From contig CAMJQX010000073.1 of the NCBI GenBank assembly GCA_946408145.1, positions 1 through 7,695 of the forward strand: DNA of 7,695 bases, written 5' to 3'. This DNA is from an uncultured Clostridia bacterium. GTDB lineage: Bacteria > Bacillota_A > Clostridia > Oscillospirales > Oscillospiraceae. The translations under genes were made by a program, and so were the position numbers. The notes under the pieces are model-generated. The model was given only the letters and a program-made list of their open reading frames with translations, was not told where the DNA came from and searched no databases. Each line of letters starts with the position of its first letter. Position 1 is the first letter of the stretch. Shown piece by piece: positions 4,960 to 7,695 of this stretch.

Positions 4960-6567
4960 TCAGCTCTCTTTTCCGCGCAGCAGGAGCAGCAGAAAGAGCG
5001 GAGCCAGAAACTGCACGCCCGCCTCGTAACGCGGCAGATACCAGATCGGCGTCGCCGCAAGCAGGCCGAGCATCACGCCCAGCGAGGGAGCCAGCGGCAG
5101 GAGGAGCCTTCTCTTCCCGCACAGGAGCAGGAACAGGCCGGTCAGCAGCACGAACCAGTTGAGCGGCCCGAGCGGCAGGGACCAGATATCCGTCGGCAGC
5201 AGGCGGGACAGGAGCCCCTGTCCCAGATAGTTGTGAAAGCGTATCGCCGTGTCGCCGACCGGCACTTCCCCGTCCCCGGGCGGGTTGAGCGGCGCGCCGG
5301 CGGAGATGTTGGCGGTGTTGAGGAGGATCTCCGGGCGCGTGAGCGTCCAGAAGCCGTAGCTCTCCATCGCCCAGGCCTCGAGATAGAGCCTGGGATTTTT
5401 CAGGCCCAGACCGATCCAGGTGCGCAGGAAGCGGGAGCCGGCGAGCGCGGAGTAGTCAAAGCGCTCATCCCATTTCAAAAGGTCCACGCAGCAGGGACGG
5501 TAGGCTTCGGGGTAGGCCTCCAGCGGCAGCAGCTCGTCCAGATATGCGCGCTCCTCCTCGGACATCTCGCCGCCGTACGCGGCCACGCGCGCCATCTGAT
5601 TGAGCAGCATGCCGCCGCTCTCCTCCTTGGGCGTACCGATGCCGAAATGCCGGTAGACCGGCACGGTGACGACCGCCCACAGGAGCAGCCCCGCGGCGCA
5701 CAGGAGCAGCGCCCGGCGGAAGCCGCCGCGGCGCCGCAGCGCCGGAACGAGCAGGAACAGCGCCGCGGCCAGCACGGAGCAGAAGCCGTTGTTGCGCCAG
5801 AAGAGCAGGATCACGGTCAGCAGCGAAAAGGAGAGGAGCCAGGAGCGGCGGGAGGCGGCCTGCCCGCGGCTCAGCGCGAGATCGGCCAGCAGCAGCGACC
5901 ACACGACGAGCGCCGCGGAGAACAGCGGATCCTTCCACAGGGCGATGCTGTCCGCCGCCGTATAGGGGTTGAGCCCGTAGAGCGCGATGAGCAAAAGCAG
6001 CCAGCCGCGTCCGAGCCGCGCCCGCGCGCGCAGCCAGCAGATCAGATACGAGAAGGCCGCGGCCATGCACAGCATCTGAAAGACCGTATAGAGCAGGCAG
6101 GCGGCGGTGAGATCCCCGGCGAGACGCAGGCAGAGGCGCAGAAAGAGCGTGAAGAGGATGGGGTTGCGGTTGTTGAGCGGCAGCAGACCCATGGCCTGCT
6201 GGAGGGAGTTGAGCGAATCCTGAAACAGAAAACCGGGGCAGTAGCGCAGCAGATAGGGCAGCCACAGCAGGAACAGGAGCAGCAGGATCAGGACGAAGCG
6301 CAGCCCCTGCCCCGCGAGGCAGGGCCCACCCGCGTAAAGACCCTTCTTCCCGCGGCCGAGCGCGCGAAAAAGCAGACCCAGCAGGAGGGTGAAAAGCGCC
6401 GTCAACAGCGCGAGGAGCAGCAGATCCGGCCAGGCAAAGGGGGTGATGTAGTTTTCGTCCATCCGGCCGTCATAGGGGGAGACGATATGGAGATGCAGGC
6501 CGAAGACCGCCGCCGCGCTCAGCAGCAGCGAGAACACAAGCCTCGGCATACGGGCAGGTTTTTCCAT
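4960..6567 (-). CDS. DUF6020-like polytopic membrane protein
   Basis: A 535-residue membrane protein starting at the ATG complementary to 6565-6567. It has about 11-13 hydrophobic segments, among them 10-28, 48-68, 89-107, 137-150, 154-178, 188-199, 214-230, 243-256, 261-276, 285-304, 468-483, 488-507 and 516-530. Conserved-looking polar motifs sit at the segment ends: CPGFLFQDSLNSLQQA (110-125), NNRNPILFTLFLR (132-144), D-S-I-A-L-W-K-D-P (206-214), FWRNNGF (256-262), LLNQMARVA (321-329) and WYLPRYEAG (509-517). This series matches what I recall for the DUF6020 family of Firmicutes, large membrane proteins resembling GT-C glycosyltransferases that use lipid-linked sugars. A loop of about 150 residues (about 306-465) is predicted outside the membrane. 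An in-frame start 90 bases upstream is rejected because it would overlap the upstream gene and because AAGGAGG (6574-6580 complement) fixes this one. Function is inference. Confidence 0.78.
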   Translation of the reverse strand: MEKPARMPRLVFSLLLSAAAVFGLHLHIVSPYDGRMDENYITPFAWPDLLLLALLTALFTLLLGLLFRALGRGKKGLYAGGPCLAGQGLRFVLILLLLFLLWLPYLLRYCPGFLFQDSLNSLQQAMGLLPLNNRNPILFTLFLRLCLRLAGDLTAACLLYTVFQMLCMAAAFSYLICWLRARARLGRGWLLLLIALYGLNPYTAADSIALWKDPLFSAALVVWSLLLADLALSRGQAASRRSWLLSFSLLTVILLFWRNNGFCSVLAAALFLLVPALRRRGGFRRALLLCAAGLLLWAVVTVPVYRHFGIGTPKEESGGMLLNQMARVAAYGGEMSEEERAYLDELLPLEAYPEAYRPCCVDLLKWDERFDYSALAGSRFLRTWIGLGLKNPRLYLEAWAMESYGFWTLTRPEILLNTANISAGAPLNPPGDGEVPVGDTAIRFHNYLGQGLLSRLLPTDIWSLPLGPLNWFVLLTGLFLLLCGKRRLLLPLAPSLGVMLGLLAATPIWYLPRYEAGVQFLAPLFLLLLLRGKES

Positions 6568-6580
6568 TTTCAGCCTCCTT
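6568..6580 (-). promoter_or_regulatory. Strong ribosome binding site of the DUF6020-like gene
   Basis: On the - strand the sequence reads AAGGAGG-CTGAAA-ATG, a perfect Shine-Dalgarno with a 6-base spacer. It settles the start at 6567. Confidence 0.85.
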
Positions 6581-6613
6581 CCCACGTTTGACGGGATCCG
6601 CGCATCCTGCGGC

Positions 6614-7695
6614 TCAGTGATTGACGTATTCGGTGACGCTGTACTCGGCCAGCCCATAGTAGAGCGCGATATCGTTGTTGAAATAGTCCTCGTCTCCGGG
6701 CCAGACAGCCGGGTACTTGCTGAGCGGGGTGATCGGCTCCACCAGCGCTTCCGTCCCGGGCGTCTTCGCCAGCTCCCGCAGCTCGGCGTCCCGCGCCGCG
6801 CTCTGCCGGTGGACGGAGACGATGTCCCTCGCCGCGAGCGGCAGGATCAGCAGCGCCAGCGCGCAGAAGAGCGCCGCCGCGGCGCGCAGCTCCCCTTTGC
6901 CGCCCTTGTCCCACAGCGCGCCGAGCAGCAGCGCGTCGGCGAGCGTCGTGTACAGGATGAAGGGGCAGGCGGAGCGGGCCGGGAAATAGACCGCAAACAG
7001 GAAGACCAGCACCGAGGCCAGCGCCGCGAGGCCCAGCACCAGTGCCGAGAGCATGGTGCGCGCGTCCAGCCCCTTCTCCAGACCGCGCAGCATCAGCAGC
7101 AGCCAGAGGCAGAAGGCGACGAGCAGCGACACGGCGAGGCTCGACACAAAGTCCGCGACCGCGGCCGCGCCGCGGCCGAGGACGAAGAGCCCCGCGGCGA
7201 GCGTCAGCAGCAGCAGGGCCGAGCAGACACGGCAGCCCAGCCGGCGGCGGCGGAGCAGCAGCCGTACGAGGACCGCCAGCACCAGCAGCGCGCCCAATGC
7301 CAGCGCCGCGAGGACCGCCGGGGACAGGCGTTCGGAAAGCAGCGCCCAGACGCGCCCGGCCGCCTTGGTCAGCGTGCTCTCGGCCACCTCGCCCCGGCGG
7401 CCGCCGAGCTCCGAGGGGGAGAGCATCAAAAACAGGAAGCCTGCGCAGGCGACGAAGAAGCTCAGCGCCAGAAAACGCGGCAGGCGCTTTTCACGAAGCC
7501 ATGTCAAAGCCAGAAAACAGAAGGCGGCGCAGAGCATCGCGAGCGAGCCGTTTTCCGACCAGGCGCCTGCGACGAAGGCCAGCGGCAGGTACAGCAGGCG
7601 CAGCCACAGCGGCCAATGCCCTCCGCGCTCCCGGTATCGTGCGAAGAAGGGATAGAGAAAGCCCAGCGTGACCACGATGGTCCAGGAGTAGTTGC
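6614..7695 (-). CDS. DUF6056-like polytopic membrane protein, partial at the 5' end
   Basis: The frame is open to the window edge, so the N-terminus is missing. A GTG at 7675 lies inside a hydrophobic stretch and six more sense codons precede it (NYSWTI), so it is unlikely to be the true start. The visible 359 residues contain about eight hydrophobic segments. Marks that recall the DUF6056 family are the NYSWT entry, GAWSENGSLAM in the early part, a FLMLSPSELGGRR turn in place of the family's Pro-Gly-Asn-like loop, AVYFPARSACPFILYTTL in the late part, and a soluble C-terminal tail of about 70 residues ending DYFNNDIALYYGLAEYSV. These proteins occur next to surface-polysaccharide and GT-C-like genes in Firmicutes and are suspected to handle lipid-linked sugars; no reaction is established to my knowledge. 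The stop lies 46 bases upstream of the DUF6020-like start, indicating an operon. Confidence 0.75.
   Translation of the reverse strand, partial: NYSWTIVVTLGFLYPFFARYRERGGHWPLWLRLLYLPLAFVAGAWSENGSLAMLCAAFCFLALTWLREKRLPRFLALSFFVACAGFLFLMLSPSELGGRRGEVAESTLTKAAGRVWALLSERLSPAVLAALALGALLVLAVLVRLLLRRRRLGCRVCSALLLLTLAAGLFVLGRGAAAVADFVSSLAVSLLVAFCLWLLLMLRGLEKGLDARTMLSALVLGLAALASVLVFLFAVYFPARSACPFILYTTLADALLLGALWDKGGKGELRAAAALFCALALLILPLAARDIVSVHRQSAARDAELRELAKTPGTEALVEPITPLSKYPAVWPGDEDYFNNDIALYYGLAEYSVTEYVNH

Noticed and set aside
5233..6591. A 452-codon open frame on the + strand opposite the DUF6020-like gene
   Set aside because: Its product is a Gln/Glu/Arg/Ala-rich low-complexity sequence produced by reading the complement of Leu- and Ala-rich membrane codons; the - strand gene has clear motifs and a perfect ribosome site.
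7053..7671. Two long + strand frames opposite the DUF6056-like gene
   Set aside because: Both are Arg/Ser/Pro/Ala low-complexity shadows of the - strand membrane-protein gene, with no ribosome site or domain.

Overview
The window is GC-rich, tightly packed bacterial DNA. Its codon choice, strong AAGGAGG-type ribosome sites, clostridial-looking proteins (including DUF6056- and DUF6020-like membrane proteins) and an intergenic palindromic repeat of a kind I recall from gut Ruminococcaceae/Oscillospiraceae all suggest a high-GC anaerobic Firmicute (class Clostridia). This assignment is inference; there is no rRNA or other marker in the window.

Left part (1-4948, + strand). The window opens on the last 25 codons of a gene ending in a zinc-binding SEC-C motif, possibly secA. 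A 143-bp imperfect palindrome (80-222) follows. Then come five closely spaced + strand genes: a PgeF/YfiH-type copper/zinc 'laccase-fold' enzyme (298-1083), a family 5 ABC-transporter substrate-binding lipoprotein (1132-2787), a cytidine deaminase (2802-3182), a 90-residue protein that is only the DNA-binding half of a LysR regulator (3184-3456), and an O-antigen ligase/polymerase-like membrane protein (3470-4891). Gaps are 48, 14, 1 and 13 bases, so at least the last four look co-transcribed. A near-ideal 20-bp stem with A and U tracts (4902-4948) closes the unit.

Right part (4949-7695, - strand). Two large membrane proteins converge on the same terminator. The upstream one (6614 to beyond the window edge) looks like DUF6056 and the downstream one (4960-6567) like DUF6020. 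They are 46 bases apart and probably form an operon that begins outside the window. With the O-antigen ligase-like gene they make three polytopic envelope proteins in a row, which suggests surface-glycan or lipid-linked sugar work, although no cytosolic glycosyltransferase is present here.

The most interesting points are the mini-LysR protein that lacks any effector domain, the pairing of a PgeF-family enzyme and cytidine deaminase around an orphan oligopeptide-type binding protein, the palindromic repeat, and the SEC-C tail with an enlarged loop. I see no CRISPR array, tRNA, rRNA, transposase or phage gene, and I do not see clear evidence of a wholly new system.
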